Assembly (NCBI GenBank): GCA_031553675.1 | Contig: JAVBLF010000118.1 | Location: 1 to 23,256 of the forward strand | DNA: 23,256 nucleotides | Direction of reading: 5' to 3' | Origin: JAVBLF01 sp031553675 | Lineage (GTDB): Bacteria; Bacillota; Clostridia; Christensenellales; CALWSW01 | In this document: piece after piece, positions 14,819 to 21,188 of the stretch | Layout: each line of letters opens with the position of its first letter | How positions within the stretch are numbered: the first letter of the stretch is position 1 | Position numbers and translations under genes: made by a program | Notes under the pieces: generated by a model | Databases searched by the model: none | Told to the model about the DNA's origin: nothing | The model's input: only the letters and a program-made list of their open reading frames with translations

Positions 14819-15876
14819 GCCTTCCTTTCCGGCTTGCGCGCGTCAACGAGGGCGGCTTCCGACCCCGGGCGCTTTGGGCGAACGGCGCGATAGCCCGGAA
14901 AGAAGCACCCCGACGCCTCTTCGCCGCGGATTTCGTTCGCGCGGGCGCAGAGCCTCCGGTAGGCAGCCTCGTCGTGAACGACCTGCCCCATGTGGTAGTC
15001 GTAAAGCGGACCACTGGAAAACTCGCTTTTGTAGGACAAGAGGCTGTCGTCCGCGGCGCAGGTCGTGCCGCCACCCAAGTGGAATCGGGTGTAGCCTTCC
15101 CTTTTTCCCCAGGCTGCCACATGGCCGATCAGAGTCGTGCTGCCGTTCGCCTTGTAGCAATCGGGGCGCGTGCCGGCGAGGTGGTCGTGCAGGGTCTGGC
15201 CATAGCGAAATACGAGGCGGCTCGATACGATCGCGCCCTGGTAGCGGGCATGAACGAGGAAGCAATGTGGCTTGCAAGCCTCCAAAGCCTCAAAATAGCC
15301 GTGCGGGAAAAAGTAGTAGTCGGACGCGCCCAACGCCTGCATCGCCTCGCGGTAGACCGACTCGAACACGTCGAGCTTTTCCATGTCGAAGTCGAATTCG
15401 ACTTCGATGTCCTCTTGGTGTCTCAAGATGCGCCGTTGGTTGCGTTTGAACTGGGCGAAGAGATCGTCCGGCGTCAGGTCGATCGCGACGGTATGCCGCG
15501 AAAAGCGCACATCCATGTGCGGCTTCCAGTCTTCCGCGTTCCCCAAAAGCGGATGAAAGCGGACGAATTCGCTGACGATCCGCCGTTCGCGGCAAAACGC
15601 TGAAAAGGCGTCTGCATAGGAGGCCGCCAACCAGGCGCGATCGCCGTCCTCGCAGTCGATCAGGACGGGCCCTCCATAGCCGTAGGGCGTCGAGATGTCG
15701 AAGCTCCCATCGCCGCCGATCTCGTCCGGTATGGTGCGCAGGATGAACATGTGGTAGACACTGCCGCGCGGTGTTTCGTGGACAAAGGTTTCCAGCTTGC
15801 CGCCTTCAAATGCGGCGTTCAATTCCCCATAGGCGGGGGTGAAGTAAAAGTCGGGCAATTTGGACGGTTCGATCAT
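14815..15876 (-). CDS. FemAB/GNAT-like acyltransferase
   Basis: A 353-residue protein of the FemAB-related GNAT class (BioF2-like acetyltransferase, PF13480 type). Residues 56-70 carry DGSFDISTPYGYGGP, the recurrent opening of these proteins. The central QFKRNQRRILRHQED is the usual basic helix. Late in the chain are the strand LVFRYGQTLHDHLAGT and FHLGGGTT, typical of the acyl-donor site. Relatives transfer either acetyl groups from acetyl-CoA or amino acids from tRNA; sequence alone does not decide. It lies between the initiating sugar transferase and the sugar aminotransferase, overlapping both by ATGA. This suggests it acylates the amino sugar. Start ATG 15876 is preferred to the longer frame, which would overlap the upstream gene by 97 bases. 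Confidence 0.85.
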   Translation of the reverse strand: MIEPSKLPDFYFTPAYGELNAAFEGGKLETFVHETPRGSVYHMFILRTIPDEIGGDGSFDISTPYGYGGPVLIDCEDGDRAWLAASYADAFSAFCRERRIVSEFVRFHPLLGNAEDWKPHMDVRFSRHTVAIDLTPDDLFAQFKRNQRRILRHQEDIEVEFDFDMEKLDVFESVYREAMQALGASDYYFFPHGYFEALEACKPHCFLVHARYQGAIVSSRLVFRYGQTLHDHLAGTRPDCYKANGSTTLIGHVAAWGKREGYTRFHLGGGTTCAADDSLLSYKSEFSSGPLYDYHMGQVVHDEAAYRRLCARANEIRGEEASGCFFPGYRAVRPKRPGSEAALVDARKPERKA

Positions 15877-16574
15877 GCGATTTCTTCCCCTTCGGCCCGC
15901 GCAAAGCCTCCAACGGGCAGCGCGGTGCGTTCGTCTTTCCCCTCCTGCTCCTTCTGCCGGATGTCGCACAGGTCGCCGTCGAAAAGGTCGAGCGCTTCAG
16001 ACACCGACAGGACAAGCTTGGAAGAGAAGAAGACGTAATGAATGGTCTTCAAAAAAATCTTGGCGTCGAGCATAAAGGACATGTTTTCGACGTATTCGAT
16101 GTCATACGCGAGGCGGGTCACAAAGTCGACTGAATTGCGGCCGTTGACTTGTGCCAGGCCTGACATGCCCGGTTGGACGAGGTGGCGTCTTCGCTCGCGG
16201 TCGGAGTAATAGGGCAGGAGCTTCATCAGCCAAGGCCGCGGGCCGATGAAGCTCATCTCGCCCTTGAGGACGTTGAGGATCTGTGGCAGTTCGTCGATGC
16301 TGCTGCGGCGCAGGATCTGCCCGATCCGGAGCAGCCTTTCGTCGTCGTGATCGGAGCTTTCGTCGGGATGGGGGCGCATCGTGCGGATCTTGTACATCAA
16401 GAAGGGTTTTTCGCCCTTGCCGGTGCGTTTCTGGACGAAGATCGGCGAAGCGGATGGGTCTTCGATAAAAACGGCCAGTATGGCGATCAGCGCGATCGGC
16501 CAAAGAAGGAGGAGCGACAGGCAGCCAACCACGATGTCGAGCGCGCGCTTGACCGGCTTGTAACGTGGGTTCAT
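15873..16574 (-). CDS. Initiating phosphoglycosyl transferase (PglC/bacterial sugar transferase)
   Basis: A 233-residue monotopic phosphoglycosyl transferase that puts the first sugar-phosphate on undecaprenyl phosphate. It has one hydrophobic re-entrant helix (about 13-37) and the family motifs FVQKRTGKGEKPF, YKIRTM, SSIDELPQ with the catalytic Asp94-Glu95 pair, FIGPRP, and PGMSGLAQVNGRN. A C-terminal tail of about 40 residues after the family core is polar and unusual. The short form without a WbaP-like N-terminal domain matches PglC-type enzymes that often use di-N-acetylbacillosamine-like substrates. ATG 16574 overlaps the preceding stop (ATGA) and has AAGGAGG nine bases upstream. Confidence 0.94.
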   Translation of the reverse strand: MNPRYKPVKRALDIVVGCLSLLLLWPIALIAILAVFIEDPSASPIFVQKRTGKGEKPFLMYKIRTMRPHPDESSDHDDERLLRIGQILRRSSIDELPQILNVLKGEMSFIGPRPWLMKLLPYYSDRERRRHLVQPGMSGLAQVNGRNSVDFVTRLAYDIEYVENMSFMLDAKIFLKTIHYVFFSSKLVLSVSEALDLFDGDLCDIRQKEQEGKDERTALPVGGFARAEGEEIA

Positions 16575-18016
16575 AGGCGTTTTCCTCCTTCGACCGAATT
16601 CCAAATGCTGCCGATGAGACGGGTGCCCGCAAGCCGCGAAAGCGTTGCGTCAAACTGCTTGTAGGTGCTGGCGCGGCATCGGAACACCGCGATCGTGATG
16701 TCGATCCGCGAGGCGAGAAGCGCGGTTTCGCCGTTGCTCAACAGCGGCGGAACCGCGAACAGCACGAGGTCGTATTGCGCCAAATGGGCGTTGTACGCTT
16801 GCGTGACCGATTCCAGGCGATCGGCAACCGGACGCGACTCGAGCCGAGGGTCGGCCCTGAGGAAGTCAAAGCCGTAGCCATCGGCGTGCACGACGCGGCG
16901 AATGGCGGTTTCGGAAGGATGATGCGTGGATTCGCCGTGGACGCGCTTTCCGTTGATAGACGCCTCACCGAAGACCTGGCGGGTTCGTTTCAGGGTCCCG
17001 TTTCGCGAGGGCATTTGCCATTTCGGCCCCAAGCGGAGCCGCGGCTGAAAGTGGCTGCCGTTGCATTCGATCAAGAGCACGCGAACGGACGAACGTGACA
17101 GGCAGGCAGCCAGTTGCGCGATCACAAAGTTCGACCCGCAACCGTGCGTCGGTTCGACGAGCAGCGCGCTTTTGACGTGCTCCTCGGCTTTGTAGCGAAT
17201 GATCTGCGCCGCCAGTAGCTCGATCCGCTGGAGGTAGCCGGTCATGACGCCCAGCCGTTTGGACGAAATGGGTCGGCCGTAGACGTCGCGGAGGATGCGG
17301 CCGCCCTTTTCGCGCGGCAAGGCGCAAAGGATCGGCAAGCGCGCGGTCAACACCTCGTCGTCGCAGTTCCAGATCCGATCGTCGAGGCTTCCGAGCAGCC
17401 AGGACAAGAGGCTTCCCAGCACCGCGCCCACGATCGCCGCAAAGCCGCCCACGATCGCCGCCTGCATCATTTGCGGCATCTGCGATTCGTCCCTCGGCAC
17501 GTCGTAGCGGTCGACCCAATGCAGGTAGCGGTCGCCCCAGATCGGCTTGCCGAGCTCCATCGCCGTCTCCCGCATCGCCTGTGCCATGCGAAGCACATCC
17601 TCGGCGTTGCGGTAGCGGAAGGTAAACTGGATCAGGGAGGAGCGATCGGGCACCTCGATCTGGATATAGTCGTCGTAGTGGGTGCTGTCCCAGTCCGATC
17701 CGAGTTTGTCGATCACGCTCGACTGGGTTTGCTTGGTCTGCAAAAGGGCGGCAAACGAAAGCGTCATGTCCTGGAGCTCGCCGGGACTCAGCTTGTCGCC
17801 GGCCAGCGTGCTCGGGCCTTCCTCGAGGGTGTAGCCCGCCACGAGAGCGGTGCTCAGCGTGTAATGCGGCGTGTAGAGTTTCCAGCCCGTATACACGCCC
17901 AGTGGCGCGGACAAGAGCGCTGCGAGCGCGATCCAGTACCAGCGCCGCGCGATCAGACGAAACAGATTTCCCAATGAGGCGATCGTCACGCCCTGCTCCA
18001 ATGCGCTGTCCTTCAC
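16571..18016 (-). CDS. Wzz-type chain-length protein fused to a degenerate BY-kinase domain
   Basis: A 481-residue protein. Membrane helices near 26-43 and 186-209 flank an extracytoplasmic Wzz-like domain with the short PPPR-equivalent segment at the second helix. The cytoplasmic part (about 255-481) aligns by eye with BY-kinase (CpsD/Wzc) domains, but its nucleotide motifs are ruined. The Walker A position reads EPTHGCGSNF (288-297, no Lys). Walker A' reads LLIECN instead of LLIDAD (314-319), and Walker B reads LVLFAVPP instead of VIIDTPP (417-424). No C-terminal tyrosine cluster is visible. It is probably a structural regulator of polymerisation rather than a kinase. The start is GTG 18016, with a GAGGG-type site about eight bases upstream. 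It lies 60 bases after the dehydratase gene. Confidence 0.88.
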   Translation of the reverse strand: MKDSALEQGVTIASLGNLFRLIARRWYWIALAALLSAPLGVYTGWKLYTPHYTLSTALVAGYTLEEGPSTLAGDKLSPGELQDMTLSFAALLQTKQTQSSVIDKLGSDWDSTHYDDYIQIEVPDRSSLIQFTFRYRNAEDVLRMAQAMRETAMELGKPIWGDRYLHWVDRYDVPRDESQMPQMMQAAIVGGFAAIVGAVLGSLLSWLLGSLDDRIWNCDDEVLTARLPILCALPREKGGRILRDVYGRPISSKRLGVMTGYLQRIELLAAQIIRYKAEEHVKSALLVEPTHGCGSNFVIAQLAACLSRSSVRVLLIECNGSHFQPRLRLGPKWQMPSRNGTLKRTRQVFGEASINGKRVHGESTHHPSETAIRRVVHADGYGFDFLRADPRLESRPVADRLESVTQAYNAHLAQYDLVLFAVPPLLSNGETALLASRIDITIAVFRCRASTYKQFDATLSRLAGTRLIGSIWNSVEGGKRL

Positions 18017-18076
18017 GTCTCTTCCCTCGATCTGCTTGTATTCGCTGGGTTGGTCGTCAGCTTGGGATCCCTCCGC

Positions 18077-19639
18077 TCAAGTCGCAGCAGCATCCAGCCC
18101 GAACTCGAGCCGGGTGAGCGAGCGCGCGTAGTCGAGAACGGCTTGCGCGACGGCCTTGTCGTCGTCGAGCGCCAAGAGCGAGCGCATCTTCTCCAGGATG
18201 GCGAAGACGTTGACCGTGCAACTTTGCTGGGCATCGACTTCGAAAATGCGCGGGTGTTCGGTCGCATGCAGGCACTCGAAGCGGCTCGCCAGTTCTTCGT
18301 GCATTTTTTCCCCGGGGCGTAGGCCGACGATTTCGATCGGGATGTCCTCACCCGGCACACATCCCGCCATGCGGATCAGCGCGCAGGCCAGGTCGTAAAT
18401 GCGCACCGGCTCGCCCATGTCGAGGATGAAGACTTCCGAGCCGTTTGCGATGCGGCTCGACTCCAGCACGAGCTGCGCCGCCTCGGGAATGGTCATGAAA
18501 TAGCGCGTGATCTCCCGGTGGGTCAGGGTGACGGGTTCGCGCCGTTCGATCTGCCGCACGAAGAGCGGTACGACGCTGCCTTGGCTGCCCAAGACGTTCC
18601 CGAAACGGACGGCCGAAAAGGAAGTTTGGCTCGCCTCGTCCATATAGCGGACGATCATCTCGGCGACGCGTTTCGTCGCGCCCATGACGCTCGACGGGTT
18701 GACGGCTTTGTCGGTCGAGATCAGCACGAACTTTTCGACGTCGTGCCGGATGGCAGCCCGCGCGACGTTGTAAGTGCCGATGACGTTGTTGCGGATGGCC
18801 TCCTTGGGGTTGTGTTCCATGAGCGGAACGTGCTTGTGTGCTGCGGCGTGGAATACGATGTCGGGGCGGACCGCCGTAAAGACTTCTTCGACCCGGCTTT
18901 CGTCCCGGATGGAACCGATCGACAGCGAGAACCGCGTGGGGTCGAAGCTGTGCTTCAGTTCGCATTCGAGGTCAAAGAGGGCGTTTTCGTCGATGTCGAA
19001 CACCGCCAAGCGCCGCGCGCCCAGGGTGAGCATCTGGCGGCAAAGTTCGGAGCCGATCGAGCCCGCGCCACCCGTGACGAGTACCGTCTTTGTCCGCAGC
19101 GAAGATGCCACGGCCTCCATGTCGATGTGGATCTCGGGACGGTTGAGGAGTTTTTCCAAAGGCAGCTCACCGATGGACGGTGTCTTGCGATCGATCTCGT
19201 GCAGATCGCCGAAGTATTTGACTTGGCAGCCGACGCGGCGGCAGTCGTCGACGATGGCGTTGATCGACGCGCGGTCGAGGTGGCGAATGGCGATCACGAT
19301 TTCGTCCGCGCGGAAGGCCCGCACGGCCGCGGCGATGCTTTCGCGCCCGCCAAAGACCGGTATCTTGCCGATCTTGCTGCCCCAGAGTGCCATGTCGTCG
19401 TCGAGAAAGGCCACGACATCCCGCTTCCTTTGCGGATCGGCCTCCAGCATGTCGCTGAGGAATTGTCCCGCGTCTCCCGCGCCCATCACCAGGACGCGGA
19501 GCGCTTCGTGTGCCGTTTCGCAGCGCGGCAGGCGGTTGGCAAAGCCGAACAGATGTCGGTTTGCTTGTGCATCGTGGGGGCCTAGCAGACGCCTGCGCGC
19601 GTCGCCGTGAGAATAGCCCCCGCCTCGAAATGCATTCAT
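18077..19639 (-). CDS. Nucleotide-sugar 4,6-dehydratase, CapD/PglF family, without membrane domain
   Basis: A 520-residue enzyme that should make a UDP-4-keto-6-deoxy sugar for the aminotransferase. The first Rossmann-like domain (RVLVMGAGDAGQFL, about 48-61) is the CoA-binding-like part found in long PglF/WbpM proteins. The second is the SDR core with TGGAGSIGSE (189-198) and catalytic STDK (308-311), then SSVMGATKR (317-324) with Met at the usual Tyr place. C-terminal LRPGEKMHEEL is family-typical. Long relatives have four N-terminal membrane helices (about 590-665 residues); here they are absent and only about 45 polar residues precede the first domain. I chose ATG 19639 with GGAGGG nine bases upstream. 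The frame runs open to 19759, but that would begin between the -10 box and the likely start of transcription. Confidence 0.93.
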   Translation of the reverse strand: MNAFRGGGYSHGDARRRLLGPHDAQANRHLFGFANRLPRCETAHEALRVLVMGAGDAGQFLSDMLEADPQRKRDVVAFLDDDMALWGSKIGKIPVFGGRESIAAAVRAFRADEIVIAIRHLDRASINAIVDDCRRVGCQVKYFGDLHEIDRKTPSIGELPLEKLLNRPEIHIDMEAVASSLRTKTVLVTGGAGSIGSELCRQMLTLGARRLAVFDIDENALFDLECELKHSFDPTRFSLSIGSIRDESRVEEVFTAVRPDIVFHAAAHKHVPLMEHNPKEAIRNNVIGTYNVARAAIRHDVEKFVLISTDKAVNPSSVMGATKRVAEMIVRYMDEASQTSFSAVRFGNVLGSQGSVVPLFVRQIERREPVTLTHREITRYFMTIPEAAQLVLESSRIANGSEVFILDMGEPVRIYDLACALIRMAGCVPGEDIPIEIVGLRPGEKMHEELASRFECLHATEHPRIFEVDAQQSCTVNVFAILEKMRSLLALDDDKAVAQAVLDYARSLTRLEFGLDAAAT

Positions 19640-19761
19640 GCTTCTTTCCCTCCAATCGAGGCTTCGCAGCTTGTGTGCGGGAATCCGTTTTTGCTTTGCG
19701 AGCTGAAGCACCCCACACACATGCGAGCATTTGCATATAGAAATTATATGATATTGCATTC
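19640..19761 (-). promoter_or_regulatory. Leader of the polysaccharide operon
   Basis: About 115 bases of untranslated leader follow the promoter. Near the expected transcript start, an inverted repeat CATATA/TATATG (19734-19750, five-base loop) could form a 5' hairpin or an operator. Further down, GCTTC-AGCT can pair with AGCT-GC-GAAGC across about 30 bases. I do not recognise a known riboswitch or RNA thermosensor. Confidence 0.45.
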
Positions 19762-19790
19762 ATTGTAGTGGCCCCTCAATTTTTTGTCAA
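19762..19790 (-). promoter_or_regulatory. Sigma-A promoter of the polysaccharide operon
   Basis: On the minus strand a perfect TTGACA (19785-19790), a 17-base spacer and TACAAT (19762-19767). It is the only strong promoter found between the dehydratase gene and the LPXTG-like gene. It probably drives all ten genes to the terminator at 7848. Confidence 0.85.
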
Positions 19791-20020
19791 GATGGGCCAA
19801 ATTGGGAATCCGGTACCAAGTTTTTCACGCTGGCGCCTTTTCAGGGCAGGGGACGGGGGGAATTCTACAGAACGATCCTGCTAAGCGCGGGGTGGATCGC
19901 TCCCTGCCGCCCGTCTCACTGGTTAAAGACGTTTAAATATGCCGAATCTTGCAGTTTTTTGAATCGTTCACAATTTGTTTTCATTTTTTTGTCGTCAGAA
20001 AGCCATTTCATCCCGGGCGC
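19791..20020. other. Non-coding stretch with foldable inverted repeats
   Basis: No credible gene is seen here. Stems that could form include GGCAGGG (19845-19851) with CCCTGCC (19902-19908), enclosing CGATCC (19873-19878) with GGATCG (19894-19899). A crossing pair is GACGGG (19852-19857) with CCCGTC (19910-19915). The flank next to the operon promoter has IS21-end-like GTGGCCC and GGGCCA blocks around TTGTCA. The right half is AT-rich with T-tracts (19950-19990). Confidence 0.4.
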
Positions 20021-20024
20021 AAAC

Positions 20025-20050
20025 GAAAAAAGCGCCCCCTTTCGGACGCT
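20025..20050 (-). terminator. Second, tandem terminator of the surface-protein gene
   Basis: On the minus strand a seven-base stem (20031-20037 with 20044-20050, one G-T pair) and a six-base loop, followed by six T (20025-20030). It backs up the terminator at 20091-20122. Confidence 0.65.
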
Positions 20051-20090
20051 CGACGCGGTTCGTTGTCTCTTCATCGGCTTTTGATTCGAC

Positions 20091-20122
20091 AAAAAAAGTG
20101 GCCGCGCATCGCACGGCCACTT
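20091..20122 (-). terminator. Terminator with AAGTGGCCG stem
   Basis: Stem AAGTGGCCG (20096-20104) and CGGCCACTT (20114-20122) with a nine-base loop. On the minus strand it is followed by a T-run. It lies 20 bases after the stop of the small surface protein gene. It is the third case of the AAGTGG-core stem. Confidence 0.9.
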
Positions 20123-20141
20123 ATGTTATGGAGCATTTCGT

Positions 20142-20504
20142 TTAGCGGACTTTCTTCAGAACGAAGGCCATACCGCCAATGGCGACGACGGCCGTCGCAA
20201 CGGCGGCAAAAGCGACGTTGGCGTTTGCGTCGCCCGTCTTGGGAGCCTTTTTGGTCGTGGGCTTCGGAGCGGGCGCAGGAGCCGGCGCTTCCGTCGGTTC
20301 TTCTTCGGTGGGAAGCTCGCCCTCATCGGTCTCTTCGGGTTCGGGCTCGGGTTCCGGTTCAGGCTCACCCTGGTCGATTTCTTCTTCGTCGTCGGTGGGG
20401 AGCTCTTCTTCGGTCGTGCTTTCGGCCAGCGCCGTCGGGACCACGAAGCTCATCAGCGCAAAAGACATGGCTAAGGCCGTCATAAGGGCCAGGGGTTTCT
20501 TCAT
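20142..20504 (-). CDS. Small acidic Glu-Pro-rich surface protein with sorting-like signal
   Basis: A 120-residue exported protein. A signal peptide covers residues 1-27 (MKKPLALMTA, hydrophobic, ending PTALA). The mature chain is acidic and repetitive: TTEEELPTDDEEE, then a run of Glu-Pro dipeptides (about 47-57), then Ala-Pro repeats (73-82). It ends in the sorting-like module APKTGD (87-92), a membrane helix (95-116) and KKVR. This is the layout of sortase substrates with a PKTG motif, though LPxTG is replaced by APKTG, so attachment by a sortase is likely but not certain. There is no folded domain, so it may act as a spacer or a charged coat. ATG 20504 has AGGAGGA seven bases upstream. A tandem terminator follows. 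Confidence 0.88.
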   Translation of the reverse strand: MKKPLALMTALAMSFALMSFVVPTALAESTTEEELPTDDEEEIDQGEPEPEPEPEPEETDEGELPTEEEPTEAPAPAPAPKPTTKKAPKTGDANANVAFAAVATAVVAIGGMAFVLKKVR

Positions 20505-20567
20505 GGGTCATTCCTCCTAAAAAACGAAATGGATAACTCAATTGGTAGACGACTTCCTACATCCTGT

Positions 20568-20596
20568 ATTTTACTCCATCGCCCATGTTTATGCAA
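20568..20596 (-). promoter_or_regulatory. Possible promoter of the surface-protein gene
   Basis: On the minus strand TTGCAT (20591-20596), a 17-base spacer and TAAAAT (20568-20573). A second candidate -10, TATACT or TATTAT just upstream (about 20596-20606), lacks a good -35. The leader would be about 60 bases. Confidence 0.35.
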
Positions 20597-20756
20597 GTAT
20601 AATAAACGAAACGTTGACTCTTAGCTGTGACAAAACTGTAAATTCTGGCTGATTTCGTTCGTCTTTCGTTCACATTTCGAGACGACTGTGCGATTCGTGA
20701 AAACTTGCCAGCCAGTTCCAAGAAAATACTCCACATTTTTCATATCCCAACAATGA

Positions 20757-20963
20757 AGTATCGGAGGCAACTCGCAAACCCCTACCCAGCGCTTTCACAT
20801 CGCGCAGGTCGCCGCACAAAAAGCCGATCACATCGAACATTTGGTCGCGGCGGCGCGGAGTCTGCGATCGGTGTTTGAGGTATACGAAGGCGGCTTTCGG
20901 ACGAAATTTGATACTTTTTTATCATTAAGGCTTGAAATTGCGGAGAAGCGTGTGTATACTTGA
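20757..20963 (+). other. Open segment without clear start, possible gene remnant
   Basis: A stop-free plus-strand stretch reads in part FHIAQVAAQKADHIEHL, then VAAARSLRSVFEVYEGGF, and ends at TGA 20961. The amino acid mix and helical pattern look protein-like. However, I cannot see a start with a ribosome site and I recognise no family. It may be the tail of a degraded gene or chance. A good promoter overlaps its end. Confidence 0.25.
20932..20960 (+). promoter_or_regulatory. Distal plus-strand promoter upstream of fhs
   Basis: TTGAAA (20932-20937), a 17-base spacer and TATACT (20955-20960). It would give a transcript starting near 20967, about 220 bases before fhs. It could be an upstream fhs promoter or start a small RNA. 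Confidence 0.5.
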
Positions 20964-21103
20964 TTTGGACATGAAAACCGCCATTTGCGCAAACCTACCA
21001 ACAGCGCACCCGGCGCCCCGCTCGCATGACAAGTGTTTGACGAAATGGCAGCATGACCCACCTTTTGACAAGTTCCCCCGCGTGGTGTGTTTCGAACTCT
21101 CGA

Positions 21104-21112
21104 TGGTATACT
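21104..21112 (+). promoter_or_regulatory. Proximal extended -10 promoter of fhs
   Basis: TGG followed by TATACT (21107-21112) forms an extended -10 element. No good -35 lies 17 bases upstream. A perfect TTGACA at 21065-21070 is 36 bases away, too far for this -10. The leader of about 70 bases is pyrimidine-rich with ATCC repeats. Confidence 0.5.
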
Positions 21113-21188
21113 TATAGAAGAGTTCGGATTTTTCATTCTATCCATCCATCCACATCTACACACATCAACGACGAAAAGGAGTGCCGCC

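Noticed and set aside
19640..19761. A c-di-GMP riboswitch in the polysaccharide leader
   Set aside because: A CGCAAAGC block is present, but the other conserved GEMM segments and their pairing are missing.
20179..20520. A plus-strand frame with Gly/Ser/Ala repeats opposite the small surface protein
   Set aside because: The low-complexity repeats are the complement of the Glu-Pro codons. There is no promoter or ribosome site, while the minus-strand gene has signal peptide, anchor, ribosome site and terminator.
20971..21117. A leaderless 48-codon frame after the distal promoter
   Set aside because: It starts near the expected transcript start, but has no conserved features, unusual composition and overlaps the proximal fhs promoter.
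21119..21188. A tetrahydrofolate riboswitch before fhs
   Set aside because: The leader is short, pyrimidine-rich and lacks the long paired arms and conserved loops of that class.
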